Made by a program: the position numbers and the translations under genes. The notes below the pieces were generated by a model, which was not told the origin of the DNA, made no database searches, and worked only from the letters and a program-made list of their open reading frames with translations. A DNA stretch of 23,879 bases from an uncultured Burkholderiales bacterium (GTDB taxonomy: Bacteria > Pseudomonadota > Gammaproteobacteria > Burkholderiales > Burkholderiaceae), in contig CAMLJY010000081.1 in NCBI GenBank assembly GCA_946480465.1, forward strand, positions 1 through 23,879, in the 5' to 3' direction. This document shows positions 8,569-16,140 of the stretch, piece after piece. How positions within the stretch are numbered: the first letter of the stretch is position 1; each line of letters begins with the position of its first letter.

Positions 8569-9272
8569 GCGCCCCGCCCGGCCTGGCGGCCGCGTCGTTG
8601 ATCGCTGCACTGCGCCTGGCTTCCCCCGCGCTGCCGGTGGGTGGCTTCAGCTACTCGGAGGGACTGGAGGCGGCGGTCGACAGCGGTCTCGTGCATGACG
8701 AAGCGAGCACACGCGCCTGGCTGCTCGACCAGCTGGCCCTGGGCCTGCAGCGCGCTGAGCTGCCGCTGGCCGCGGCCGCTCACTTCGCATGGCAGCAATC
8801 GGACCTCGCACGCATCCGCGCCCTCAACGACTGGGCGCTGCAGACGCGTGAGTCGGCCGAGCTGCGGCTGCAGACCGAGCAGACCGGCCGCTCGCTTGCC
8901 GACTGGCTGCGCCAGCGCCACCCTGACGATGTCCGGGTCACCGCGCTGCTCGCGCTGCGTCCGGCACCCGCCTGGCCAGTCGGCTTTGCACTGGCCACGG
9001 CCTGTGCTTCGCTGCCTCCGGCTGAAGCACTGCTGGTGCACGGCTTCGCCTGGGCCGAGAACATGGTGCAGGCCGCCTTGAAGGCGGTGCCGCTCGGGCA
9101 GAACGCAGGCCAGCGGCTGCTCGACACGCTGGGCTTCGCCTTGCCAGCGGCGGCGGATGCCGCGCTGCGGAACGCCGCGGCAGGCGACGCAGCACGGCAA
9201 AGCTTCGCTCCGATGTGGGCCATCCTGTCGGCCCGGCACGAGGCGCAGTATTCACGCCTCTTCCGCTCCTGA
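8565..9272 (+). CDS. ureF: Urease accessory protein UreF
   Basis: A 235-residue protein with the all-helical UreF pattern: LRLASPALPVGGFSYSEGLEAAVDSG near the start, LNDWALQTRESAELRLQTEQTGRSL in the middle and PMWAILSARHEAQYSRLFRS at the end. UreF joins UreD and UreG on apo-urease and acts as a checkpoint on GTP hydrolysis during nickel insertion. The start codon is TTG at 8565, overlapping the ureE TGA, which implies coupled translation. No later Met lies before the conserved ALPVGGF region. The partner UreD is not in this window. Confidence 0.95.
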   Translation: MSAPPGLAAASLIAALRLASPALPVGGFSYSEGLEAAVDSGLVHDEASTRAWLLDQLALGLQRAELPLAAAAHFAWQQSDLARIRALNDWALQTRESAELRLQTEQTGRSLADWLRQRHPDDVRVTALLALRPAPAWPVGFALATACASLPPAEALLVHGFAWAENMVQAALKAVPLGQNAGQRLLDTLGFALPAAADAALRNAAAGDAARQSFAPMWAILSARHEAQYSRLFRS

Positions 9273-9304
9273 GCGCCACGCCCCGCCCGCCGCGACCCGC
9301 CCTC

Positions 9305-9310
9305 TACACT
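9305..9310 (+). promoter_or_regulatory. -10-like hexamer (TACACT) before ureG
   Basis: TACACT ends 7 nt before the ureG ATG in the 45-base ureF-ureG gap; there is no Shine-Dalgarno sequence. No -35 is recognisable. Confidence 0.35.
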
Positions 9311-9317
9311 GAGCGCC

Positions 9318-9962
9318 ATGAGTTCACTGCACAGCATCGCCGGCCGCACCAAGAAGCTTCCCCCTTTGCGCGTGGGCGTCGGCGGACCGGTGGGTTCGGG
9401 CAAGACGACGCTGGTCGAGATGCTGTGCAAGACCATGCGCGAACGCTGGGACCTGGTCGTCATCACCAACGACATCTACACGCGCGAGGATCAGCGGCTG
9501 CTCACCGTCGCCGGCGCGCTGGCGCCGGAACGCATCATGGGTGTCGAGACCGGCGGCTGCCCGCACACCGCCATCCGCGAGGACGCGTCGATCAACCTGG
9601 AAGCGGTGGACCGCATGCTGGAGCGCTTTCCGGACGCGGACATCGTCTTCATCGAGTCCGGCGGCGACAACCTCGCCGCCACCTTCAGCCCCGAGCTGAG
9701 CGACCTGACGATCTACGTGATCGACGTCGCCGCCGGGGAGAAGATCCCCCGCAAGGGCGGGCCGGGCATCACCAAGAGCGACCTCTTCGTGATCAACAAG
9801 ACCGACCTGGCGCCGCATGTCGGGGCCGACCTGTCGGTGATGGAGGCAGACACGCGCCGCATGCGGCCGAACCGACCGCACGTGATGACCAACCTGCGCA
9901 CGCGCACCGGCCTGGACGAGGTGGTCCGCTTCATCGAGACCAAGGGGCTGCTGCAGGCCTGA
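9318..9962 (+). CDS. ureG: Urease accessory GTPase UreG
   Basis: A 214-residue SIMIBI-class GTPase. It has the P-loop GPVGSGKT (residues 23-30), the nickel-binding CPH motif (81-83, in [14 protein letters not shown]), [17 protein letters not shown], and the guanine-specificity NKTDL. GTP hydrolysis by UreG drives transfer of nickel from UreE into urease, in complex with UreF and UreD. It is the last gene of the cluster and is followed by a strong hairpin 19 bases past the stop. Length and all motifs are those of an intact UreG. Confidence 0.98.
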   Translation: MSSLHSIAGRTKKLPPLRVGVGGPVGSGKTTLVEMLCKTMRERWDLVVITNDIYTREDQRLLTVAGALAPERIMGVETGGCPHTAIREDASINLEAVDRMLERFPDADIVFIESGGDNLAATFSPELSDLTIYVIDVAAGEKIPRKGGPGITKSDLFVINKTDLAPHVGADLSVMEADTRRMRPNRPHVMTNLRTRTGLDEVVRFIETKGLLQA

Positions 9963-9980
9963 GCCTGCGCGGCGCGGCGC

Positions 9981-10000
9981 GGCGCCTCAGACGAGGCGCT
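9981..10000. terminator. Hairpin at the end of the urease operon
   Basis: GCGCCTC-agac-GAGGCGC is a perfect 7-bp stem with a 4-base loop, extended by one G-T pair. It lies 19 bases after ureG and 38 bases before the convergent end of bfd. There is no U-run, so the call rests on position and stem only. Confidence 0.45.
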
Positions 10001-10037
10001 CGTACGCGGCCGGGCGGGCGGCGCTCGCGGCAGCCGC

Positions 10038-10277
10038 TCAGGCGCCGGCCAGCGCCGGGGTCAGATGGACCACCTGGGACGCCGGATGACAGTGCCCCGC
10101 GCAGCCCGTGTGGGCGGCATGGGCCTCACGGAAGACGTCGTGCGCGCAGTCGTGGCAGGCGCCGCAGTGGCTGGCCACACCGGTCTCGTCTTGGAGCACC
10201 TCGAAGTCGCTGACGCCCTCGCGCACGGCACGCTGGATGTCGCGGTCGGAAACGCGGCGGCAGATGCAGACGATCAT
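10038..10277 (-). CDS. bfd: Bacterioferritin-associated ferredoxin
   Basis: A 79-residue [2Fe-2S] protein. The four cluster cysteines are Cys4, Cys6, Cys38 and Cys41 (MIVCICRRVSDRDI, HCGACHDC), at the same positions as in E. coli Bfd. The tail is longer than usual and rich in His and Cys (REAHAAHTGCAGHCHPASQ). Bfd reduces ferric iron stored in bacterioferritin so that it can be released when iron is short. A Fur-box-like sequence overlaps its promoter, the expected logic. bfr lies upstream on the same strand but has its own start region. An upstream extension to 10442 in the same frame is not conserved and would read through the promoter. Confidence 0.95.
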   Translation of the reverse strand: MIVCICRRVSDRDIQRAVREGVSDFEVLQDETGVASHCGACHDCAHDVFREAHAAHTGCAGHCHPASQVVHLTPALAGA

Positions 10278-10314
10278 GGCGAGACGGCGGAGCAGCGGCG
10301 GATGAATGCTGCGC

Positions 10315-10343
10315 AGTCTATCGAAAATGCGAATTGTTCTCAA
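10315..10343 (-). promoter_or_regulatory. Promoter of bfd
   Basis: On the minus strand: TTGAGA (10343-10338), a 17-base spacer, TAGACT (10320-10315). Transcription would start near 10308, about 30 nt before the bfd ATG. The -35 and spacer are covered by the Fur-box-like sequence at 10328-10342. Confidence 0.6.
10328..10342. promoter_or_regulatory. Fur-box-like operator at bfd
   Basis: TGCGAAT-T-GTTCTCA matches the 7-1-7 Fur consensus TGATAAT-N-ATTATCA at 10 or 11 of 14 positions. It overlaps the bfd promoter, so iron-bound Fur would block transcription. Confidence 0.6.
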
Positions 10344-10484
10344 TCGCCCCTGCATCTGCCGGGGTTCATCCGGCGTGCGTTCGATCACGCGCGCCGACGC
10401 CGCGTGGCGCCATGCACTGGCGGGCGCCGTGCCGCGCCGCACCGCGTGACGGCGCGACTCCCGGTCCGCCGTCCGGCCGAAGGC

Positions 10485-10961
10485 TCAGCTGCCCTCGCCC
10501 ATCTGGGTCTGCAGGTAGTTCTGCTCGCCCACCGCGGCCACCAGCGCGATCTGCGTTTCGAGGTGGTCGACGTGCTCCTCGGTGTCACCGAGGATGTCTT
10601 CCAGCAGCTCGCGGCTGACGTAGTCGCGCACGCTTTCGCAGTAGGCGATGGCTTCCTTCAGGTGCCCGACCGAGGCCGACTCGATCTTGAGATCGCATTC
10701 CATGACCTCGATCGCGTTCTCGCCGATCAGCAGCTTGCCCAGGTCCTGCAGGTTGGGCAGGCCTTCGAGCACGAGGATGCGATCCATCAGCCGGTCCGCA
10801 TGCTTCATCTCGTCGATCGACTCCTCGTACTCGTGCTTCGCCATGCGGGCGAAGCCCCAGTTCTTCAGCATGCGGTAGTGCAGGAAGTACTGGTTGATGG
10901 CGGTCAGCTCCATCTTCAGCTGGGCATTCAGGTAGTCCAGCACCTTGGCGTCACCCTTCAT
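10485..10961 (-). CDS. bfr: Bacterioferritin
   Basis: A 158-residue four-helix ferritin that oxidises and stores iron in a 24-subunit haem-containing shell. Ferroxidase ligands Glu18, Glu51, His54, Glu94 and His130 and the haem ligand Met52 are at their E. coli positions. At position 127, where E. coli has the ligand Glu, the sequence reads GDTEEH, so Thr127 with Glu128 and Glu129. The C-terminus [11 protein letters not shown] is typical. ATG 10961 has AGGAGA eight bases upstream; an in-frame ATG at 11000 would add an unusual extension. The downstream bfd product is its iron-release partner. Confidence 0.96.
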   Translation of the reverse strand: MKGDAKVLDYLNAQLKMELTAINQYFLHYRMLKNWGFARMAKHEYEESIDEMKHADRLMDRILVLEGLPNLQDLGKLLIGENAIEVMECDLKIESASVGHLKEAIAYCESVRDYVSRELLEDILGDTEEHVDHLETQIALVAAVGEQNYLQTQMGEGS

Positions 10962-10994
10962 CGCTTGTTCTCCTTGATCGCGCGAGCCCCGCAT

Positions 10995-11011
10995 TCTCAC
11001 CCCCGGTGAGA
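10995..11011. promoter_or_regulatory. Inverted repeat between bfr and corA
   Basis: TCTCACC-ccc-GGTGAGA is a perfect 7-bp inverted repeat in the 109-base divergent gap. On the minus strand it overlaps a plausible bfr -10 (GAGAAT, plus-strand 10993-10998) with ATGACG 18 bases upstream as -35. It may be an operator; the regulator is unknown. Confidence 0.4.
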
Positions 11012-11070
11012 GCAGGCGTCATGCCAAGATCGCCGCCCGAACACGCTGGCTCGTCAGGAGGTGCCGCCCC

Positions 11071-12039
11071 ATGCTCGTCAACTGCGTCGCCTACCAGGAA
11101 GGGACCAAGCTGGCCGACATCCCGGTCGATGCGATCAGCGACCACATCGCGAAGCCGGACTGCTTCGTCTGGGTGGCGCTGCGCGACGGCACCGAGGATG
11201 AGCTGGCGCAGATGCAGGAGGAATTCGACCTGCACGACCTGGCAGTCGAAGATGCGCACCACGGCCACCAGCGCCCCAAGATCGAAGAGTACGGCGACAT
11301 GCTGTTCGTCGTGCTGCACATGGTGGAGCTGAGCCCGACCGACGAGCTGCGCATCGGCGAGGTGCACATCTTCGCCGGACGCAACTTCATCCTCTCGGTG
11401 CGCAACCGCTCGACGCAGGGCTTCCTGGGCGTGCGCTCCCGCTGCGAGCGCGAACCCCAGCTGCTGCGCCAGGGCACCGGCTTCGTGCTGTACGCGCTGA
11501 TGGACGCGGTGGTCGACCGCTACTTCCCCATCGTCGACGCGCTGGAAACCGAGCTGGAAACCATCGAGGGCCAGATCTTCGAGCGCGGCGCCGCGCGCGC
11601 CAACATCGAACGGCTGTACGAACTGAAGCACCGCGTGACGATGCTGCGCCATGCGGTATCGCCGCTGATGGACGCCGTGGGCAAGCTGCACGGCGGCCGC
11701 GTGCCGGCGGTGTGCGCCTCCAGCGAAGCCTATTTCCGCGACGTCAACGACCACCTGGCACGGCTGCAGACCTCGATCGACACCATCCGCGACACCATCT
11801 CCACCGCCATCCAGGTCAACCTGTCGATGGTGACCATCGAGGAGTCGGAGGTCACCAAGCGCCTGGCGGCCTGGGCGGGCATCTTCGCCGTCGCCACCTT
11901 CTTCGTCGGCGTCTGGGGCATGAACTTCGAGCACATGCCGGAACTGAAGAAGCCCTGGGGCTACCCGGCGGCACTGGGGCTCATCGTCGCCACCTGCGGC
12001 GTGATGTGGTGGCGCTTCCGCAAGGCGCGATGGCTGTGA
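11071..12039 (+). CDS. corA: CorA-family magnesium/cobalt (nickel) transporter
   Basis: A 322-residue protein with the CorA layout: a soluble N-terminal domain, a long helical stalk (about 145-260), and two C-terminal membrane helices (about 266-286 and 300-316). The signature GMN is at 283-285 in VWGMNFEHMPEL, the conserved pore loop. CorA forms homopentameric channels for Mg2+ that can also pass Co2+ and Ni2+. Adjacency to urease might hint at nickel supply, but housekeeping Mg2+ uptake is the simpler reading. ATG 11071 has CAGGAGG upstream. It is divergent from bfr. Confidence 0.94.
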   Translation: MLVNCVAYQEGTKLADIPVDAISDHIAKPDCFVWVALRDGTEDELAQMQEEFDLHDLAVEDAHHGHQRPKIEEYGDMLFVVLHMVELSPTDELRIGEVHIFAGRNFILSVRNRSTQGFLGVRSRCEREPQLLRQGTGFVLYALMDAVVDRYFPIVDALETELETIEGQIFERGAARANIERLYELKHRVTMLRHAVSPLMDAVGKLHGGRVPAVCASSEAYFRDVNDHLARLQTSIDTIRDTISTAIQVNLSMVTIEESEVTKRLAAWAGIFAVATFFVGVWGMNFEHMPELKKPWGYPAALGLIVATCGVMWWRFRKARWL

Positions 12040-12126
12040 CCGGGGTGTGATCGGCGCGCCGCGGGCTTGACGCCGCTCAAATCCCGCCATGTCCGCCGTC
12101 CGGATGCGCGCGGAAACGGATCTGTT

Positions 12127-12141
12127 TGCGAATCATTCTTG
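12127..12141. promoter_or_regulatory. Fur-box-like operator upstream of fbpA
   Basis: TGCGAAT-C-ATTCTTG resembles the 7-1-7 Fur consensus; its first eight bases (TGCGAATc/t) repeat those of the bfd site. It lies directly against the -10 region of fbpA, and further A/T-rich hexamers continue to about 12150. Confidence 0.6.
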
Positions 12142-12148
12142 TTATGAT
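12140..12148 (+). promoter_or_regulatory. Extended -10 promoter of fbpA
   Basis: TG-t-TATGAT is an extended -10 element. No good -35 stands 17 bases upstream, as is common for extended -10 promoters. The start would be near 12155, about 28 nt before the fbpA ATG. Confidence 0.5.
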
Positions 12149-12182
12149 TTTTGCCCGATCCATTTCCCCCTCATCCAACACC

Positions 12183-13217
12183 ATGTCCCGCCTGCTGCCC
12201 GCTCGTCTCCCCCTCCTCGTTGCCCTGGCCGCCGCAGCCGGCGCGCTGGCGCCCGCGCAGGCCCAGGAGAAGGTGCTGAACCTGTACTCGGCCCGCCACT
12301 ACCAGACGGACGAGGCGCTGTACGCCAACTTCACCAAGGCCACCGGCATCAAGATCAACCGCCTCGATGGCAAGGAGGACGAGCTGGTCGAGCGCATCCG
12401 CAACGAAGGCGCATCGAGCCCGGCGGACATCCTGATCACCGTCGACGCCGCGCGCCTGGAGGTGGCCGATTCGATGGGCCTGTTCCAGCCGGTGAAATCG
12501 GCGGTGCTCGAGCAGCGCATCCCCGCCACGCTGCGCACGCCCACCTGGTTCGCCTTCTCGACCCGCGCCCGCGTCATCGTCTACAACAAGTCCGCCGTCA
12601 AGGCCGATCAGGTTCGCAGTTATGCCGACCTGGCCTCGCCGGCGCTGAAGGGCCAGGTCTGCGTGCGCTCGGGCGGCCACCCGTACAACCTGTCGCTGGG
12701 TGCGGCGATGATCGCGCACGAAGGCGAGGCCAAGACGGAAGCCTGGGCCAAGGGCCTCGTGGCCAACTTCGCGCGGGCACCCAAGGGCGGCGACACCGAC
12801 CAGATCAAGGCGGTCGCGGCGGGTGAATGCGGCGTCGCGATCTCGAACAGCTACTACCTGGCGCGCCTGATGCGTTCGACGAAACCGGAAGACCAGCGGA
12901 CCATGAACGCGGTCGGCATCATGTGGCCCAACCAGTCCAGCTGGGGCACGCACGTCAACGTCTCCGGCGCCGGCGTGCTCAAGCACGCACCCAACCGAGA
13001 GGCGGCGGTCAAGTTCCTCGAGTACCTCGCCAGCGACGAGGCGCAAAGCTACTTCGCCAACGGCAACAACGAGTGGCCGGCAGTGCCGACGGTGAAGGTC
13101 AACAACAAGGAACTGGCCGCGATGGGCACCTTCAAGCCCGACCAGCTGCCGATCGGCGACCTCGCCAAGACCACGGTCCAGGCCCAGAAGGTCTTCGACC
13201 GCGCCGGCTGGAAGTGA
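12183..13217 (+). CDS. fbpA: Ferric iron ABC transporter, periplasmic binding protein
   Basis: A 344-residue protein with a signal peptide cleaved after AQA (residue 27). The mature start EKVLNLYSARHYQTDEALYANF and later DILITVDAARL, KGQVCVRSGGHPYN and VAISNSYYLARLM are typical of FbpA/FutA ferric-binding proteins. The paired Tyr224-Tyr225 correspond to iron-ligating tyrosines of the family. It captures Fe3+ in the periplasm for the FbpB/FbpC importer encoded just downstream on other strands. A Fur-box-like site overlaps its promoter, which fits iron repression. ATG 12183 is chosen as the start of the signal peptide; no Shine-Dalgarno sequence is evident. Confidence 0.93.
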   Translation: MSRLLPARLPLLVALAAAAGALAPAQAQEKVLNLYSARHYQTDEALYANFTKATGIKINRLDGKEDELVERIRNEGASSPADILITVDAARLEVADSMGLFQPVKSAVLEQRIPATLRTPTWFAFSTRARVIVYNKSAVKADQVRSYADLASPALKGQVCVRSGGHPYNLSLGAAMIAHEGEAKTEAWAKGLVANFARAPKGGDTDQIKAVAAGECGVAISNSYYLARLMRSTKPEDQRTMNAVGIMWPNQSSWGTHVNVSGAGVLKHAPNREAAVKFLEYLASDEAQSYFANGNNEWPAVPTVKVNNKELAAMGTFKPDQLPIGDLAKTTVQAQKVFDRAGWK

Positions 13218-13251
13218 TCCTTCCGCGGGAGCGCGAAGCGAAAGGCGGCGC

Positions 13252-14928
13252 TCAATGGGCCGAGACGGACTGCCCGCGCGCGATCTGCCGGCACAGGATC
13301 ATCATCGGCAGCAGACCGACCGCGACGATCGCCAGGGCCGAGGTCGACGCCTCGGCCAGGCGTTCGTCGGACGCCAGCGTGTAGGCCTGCGTCGCCAGCG
13401 TGTCGAAGTTGAAGGGCCGCATCACCAGCGTCGCAGGCAGTTCCTTCATCACGTCGATGAAGACCAGCAGCGCCGCGGTCAGCACGCTGCCGCGCAACAG
13501 GGGCAGGTGCACGCGGCGCAGCGTCTCGGCCGGCCCGTGGCCGAGCGAGCGTGCCGCATCGTCCATGTGCGTCGTGATCTTGGCCAGCCCCGCATCCACC
13601 GCCTGCAGCGCTGCGGTGAGATAACGCACGAGGCACGCGTACACCAGTGCAGCGATGCCGCCAGTGAAGACCAGGCCGACCTCGACCTGCAGCGTCTCGC
13701 GCAGCAGCGCGGCGATCGCATGGTCGAGCCGGGTGACCGGGATCAGCACACCCACCGCGATCACGGAGCCCGGCAGCGCATAACCCAGGCCGGCCACGCG
13801 GTGCGCCCAGCGTGTCGCCAAACCGGCATGGCTGCGCGCCGCATAGGCAATCAGCAGGGCCAGCGCCACCGCGGCCAGGGCGGTCAGGCCGGAGACGAGC
13901 ACGCTGTTGCGGGCCAGCAGCAGGAAGCGCGCGCCGAACTGGGCGTCGCCATCGGTCAGGGCCATGTCCAGCAGCAGTCCCGCCGGCAGCAGGAAACCCA
14001 GCAGCAGCGGCAGCGCGCAGGCCAGCAACGCGGCCAGCGCCTTGGCGCCTTGCAGGCGACGCCGGGCGACGTTGCCACGCCGCAGCGTGGTGTCATGGAA
14101 GCGCGAACGCCCGCGCGACAGGCGCTCCAGCACCAGCACGCCGATCACGAAGGCCAGCAGCGCCAGCGCCAGCTGGGCCGCGGCCACGCGGTCGCCCAGC
14201 GAGAACCAGGCGCGGTAGATGCCGGTGGTGAAGGTCTGCACCGCGAAGTAGGAGACCGTGCCGTAGTCGGCCAGCGTCTCCATCAGCGCCAGCGCCACGC
14301 CAGCGGCGATGGCGGGCCGCGCCAGCGGCAGCGAGACACGCAGGAAGCCCTGCCAGGGCGTCAGCCCCATGGCCCGCGCCACCTCGACCAGACCGCCGGC
14401 GCGCTCGATGAATGCCGTGCGCGCCAGCATGTAGACATACGGGTACAGCACCAGCACGAACATCACCACCGCCCCGCCGGTGGAACGCACGTCCGGAAAC
14501 CAGTAGTCGGCGCGGCGCCAGCCGAAGGCCTCGCGCAGCGCGGTCTGCACCGGGCCGACGTACTGCAGCAGGTCGGTGTAGGTGTAGGCCATCACGTAGG
14601 CCGGCATCGCCAGCGGCAGCACCAGCGCCCACTCGAACTGCGCGCGCAGCGGGAACTCATGCCGCGTGACCAACCAGGCCGCACCGACACCCAGGGCCGC
14701 GACGCCGATGCCGACGCCGGCACACAGCCACAGCGTCGTCGCCACGTAGTCGGGCAGCACGGTGGCCGCCAGGTGCGACCAAGTGCCGCTCGTGCCGCCG
14801 GAAAACACGTGCGTCGCCACCGACAGCAGCGGCGCCGCGATCAGCACCGCGGCCAGCAGCGCGACGAACTTCAACCAGGGCAGCGAACGAACCGCGCCGC
14901 GCGGTGCAGACAGGGCGATGGGGGACAC
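13252..14928 (-). CDS. fbpB: Ferric iron ABC transporter, fused permease
   Basis: A 558-residue inner-membrane protein made of two homologous permease halves, each with about six membrane helices, as in FbpB/SfuB. Each half has the cytoplasmic loop that docks the ATPase: EVARAMGLTPWQGFLRVSLP in the first and DAARSLGHGPAETLRRVHLP in the second. It passes Fe3+ from FbpA into the cytoplasm. The gene runs opposite to fbpA, converging with only 34 bases between the stops, and is divergent from fbpC. The start is GTG 14928, with TACACT 6 nt upstream on the minus strand and no ribosome binding site, consistent with a leaderless mRNA. Confidence 0.92.
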   Translation of the reverse strand: MSPIALSAPRGAVRSLPWLKFVALLAAVLIAAPLLSVATHVFSGGTSGTWSHLAATVLPDYVATTLWLCAGVGIGVAALGVGAAWLVTRHEFPLRAQFEWALVLPLAMPAYVMAYTYTDLLQYVGPVQTALREAFGWRRADYWFPDVRSTGGAVVMFVLVLYPYVYMLARTAFIERAGGLVEVARAMGLTPWQGFLRVSLPLARPAIAAGVALALMETLADYGTVSYFAVQTFTTGIYRAWFSLGDRVAAAQLALALLAFVIGVLVLERLSRGRSRFHDTTLRRGNVARRRLQGAKALAALLACALPLLLGFLLPAGLLLDMALTDGDAQFGARFLLLARNSVLVSGLTALAAVALALLIAYAARSHAGLATRWAHRVAGLGYALPGSVIAVGVLIPVTRLDHAIAALLRETLQVEVGLVFTGGIAALVYACLVRYLTAALQAVDAGLAKITTHMDDAARSLGHGPAETLRRVHLPLLRGSVLTAALLVFIDVMKELPATLVMRPFNFDTLATQAYTLASDERLAEASTSALAIVAVGLLPMMILCRQIARGQSVSAH

Positions 14929-14934
14929 CGGCGC

Positions 14935-14940
14935 AGTGTA
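14935..14940 (-). promoter_or_regulatory. -10-like hexamer (TACACT) before fbpB
   Basis: Read on the minus strand, TACACT ends 6 nt before the GTG start of fbpB. No Shine-Dalgarno sequence and no clear -35 are seen, and no Fur box lies in the fbpB-fbpC gap. Confidence 0.4.
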
Positions 14941-14983
14941 TCGGCGCGTGTCTTCCCGGCCCGAACCTCGATCAGGCCACGCT

Positions 14984-14989
14984 TATGAT
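14984..14989 (+). promoter_or_regulatory. -10-like hexamer (TATGAT) before fbpC
   Basis: TATGAT ends 7 nt before the ATG at 14997. It includes the alternative ATG at 14985, which argues for the downstream start. No ribosome binding site is present. Confidence 0.4.
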
Positions 14990-14996
14990 CCCCGCA

Positions 14997-16100
14997 ATGA
15001 CCGCCGTGCCCCACTGGCTCGCCGTCGACCAGATCAGCGTGGGCTACGGCCGCCGCGCGGTCGTCGAGCAGCTGAGCATCCGCCTGCCCGCCGGCACCAT
15101 CGGCTGCCTGCTCGGGCCCTCGGGCTGCGGCAAGACGACCGTGCTGCGCGCCATCGCCGGCTTCGAGCCGCTGCGCGACGGCCGCATCGATCTCGGCGGC
15201 GAGACGGTCGCCAGCGCCGGCCGGCAACTGCCGCCGGAGGAACGCCGGGTCGGCATGGTGTTCCAGGACCACGCACTCTTCCCCCACCTGACCGTTGCCG
15301 ACAACGTGCGCTTCGGCCTGCGCCACCACAGGGATGCCGCCGCGCGCACGCAGCGCATGCTGGAAACGGTGGGGCTGGCACATGCCGCCTCACGCTATCC
15401 GCACGAGCTGTCGGGCGGCCAGCAGCAGCGCGTCGCGCTGGCGCGCGCCCTGGCCCCGGAGCCACGGCTGCTGCTGCTGGACGAGCCCTTCGCCAACCTC
15501 GACGTCGAGCTGCGCGAGCGCCTGGGCCTGGAGCTGCGCCAGCTGCTCAAAGCCGCCGGCATCACCGCGCTGATGGTCACCCACGACCAGCACGAAGCCT
15601 TCGCGATCGCCGACGACATCGGCGTGATGAGCGACGGCCGCATCCAGCAATGGGACTCGGCCTACAACCTCTACCACCGGCCGGCGAACCGCTTCGTCGC
15701 CGACTTCGTCGGCCAGGGCGTGTTCCTGCCAGGCGTGGTCGCCGCGGACCACCACGTGCTGATGGAACTGGGCCGCATCCAGAGCCCGCAGCCCGTGCGC
15801 TGCACCGAGCATGGCGACCTCTGCCCCGACGGCTGCCGTGTCGACGTGCTGCTGCGCCCGGACGACGTGGTGCACGACGATGCCAGCCCGGTGACGGCCG
15901 AGGTGCTGGGCAAGGCCTTCCGCGGCGCCGAGTTCCTCTACACGCTGCGCCTGGCCAGCGGCGCCACGGTGCTGTCACTGGTGCCCTCGCACCACAACCA
16001 CGCGATCGGCGAACGCATCGGAATCCGCCTGGAGCTGGACCACGTGGTCGCCTTCAAGCGCGAGGGCGTGGAAGCCGCCGCCGCGCTGGACTGCGCCTGA
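14997..16100 (+). CDS. fbpC: Ferric iron ABC transporter, ATP-binding protein
   Basis: A 367-residue ATPase. Walker A is GPSGCGKTT (Lys46). The signature LSGGQQQR starts at 138, Walker B is LLLLDEPFANLD (Asp162, Glu163), and the switch histidine is in LMVTHDQHEAF. The C-terminal third (about 240-367) is a TOBE-like regulatory region (RPDDVVHDDASPVTAEVLGKAFRG). It powers Fe3+ import with FbpA and FbpB. It is transcribed divergently from fbpB. ATG 14997 is preferred over 14985 because a -10-like box covers the latter; conservation starts at HWLAVDQISVGYG. Confidence 0.92.
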   Translation: MTAVPHWLAVDQISVGYGRRAVVEQLSIRLPAGTIGCLLGPSGCGKTTVLRAIAGFEPLRDGRIDLGGETVASAGRQLPPEERRVGMVFQDHALFPHLTVADNVRFGLRHHRDAAARTQRMLETVGLAHAASRYPHELSGGQQQRVALARALAPEPRLLLLDEPFANLDVELRERLGLELRQLLKAAGITALMVTHDQHEAFAIADDIGVMSDGRIQQWDSAYNLYHRPANRFVADFVGQGVFLPGVVAADHHVLMELGRIQSPQPVRCTEHGDLCPDGCRVDVLLRPDDVVHDDASPVTAEVLGKAFRGAEFLYTLRLASGATVLSLVPSHHNHAIGERIGIRLELDHVVAFKREGVEAAAALDCA

Positions 16101-16106
16101 CGCCAT

Positions 16107-16136
16107 CCGCCGCAGCGCTTCGCGCGACAGCGGCGG
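16107..16136. terminator. Possible bidirectional terminator between fbpC and the TPR lipoprotein gene
   Basis: CCGCCGC (16107-16113) pairs with GCGGCGG (16130-16136), with an inner GCG-cttcg-CGC hairpin. It lies in the 40-base gap between convergent stops. No U-run is present. Confidence 0.4.
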
Positions 16137-16140
16137 CCCA

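Noticed and set aside
12067..12095. TTGACG as a -35 for fbpA
   Set aside because: No -10 at 16-18 bases; the extended -10 at 12140-12148 is too far away.
13255..14988. 577-codon open frame antisense to fbpB
   Set aside because: Gln/Arg/Gly-rich composition from reading a membrane-protein gene backward; no family resemblance.
14929..14996. A Fur box in the fbpB-fbpC divergent gap
   Set aside because: Nothing resembling TGATAAT-N-ATTATCA is present.
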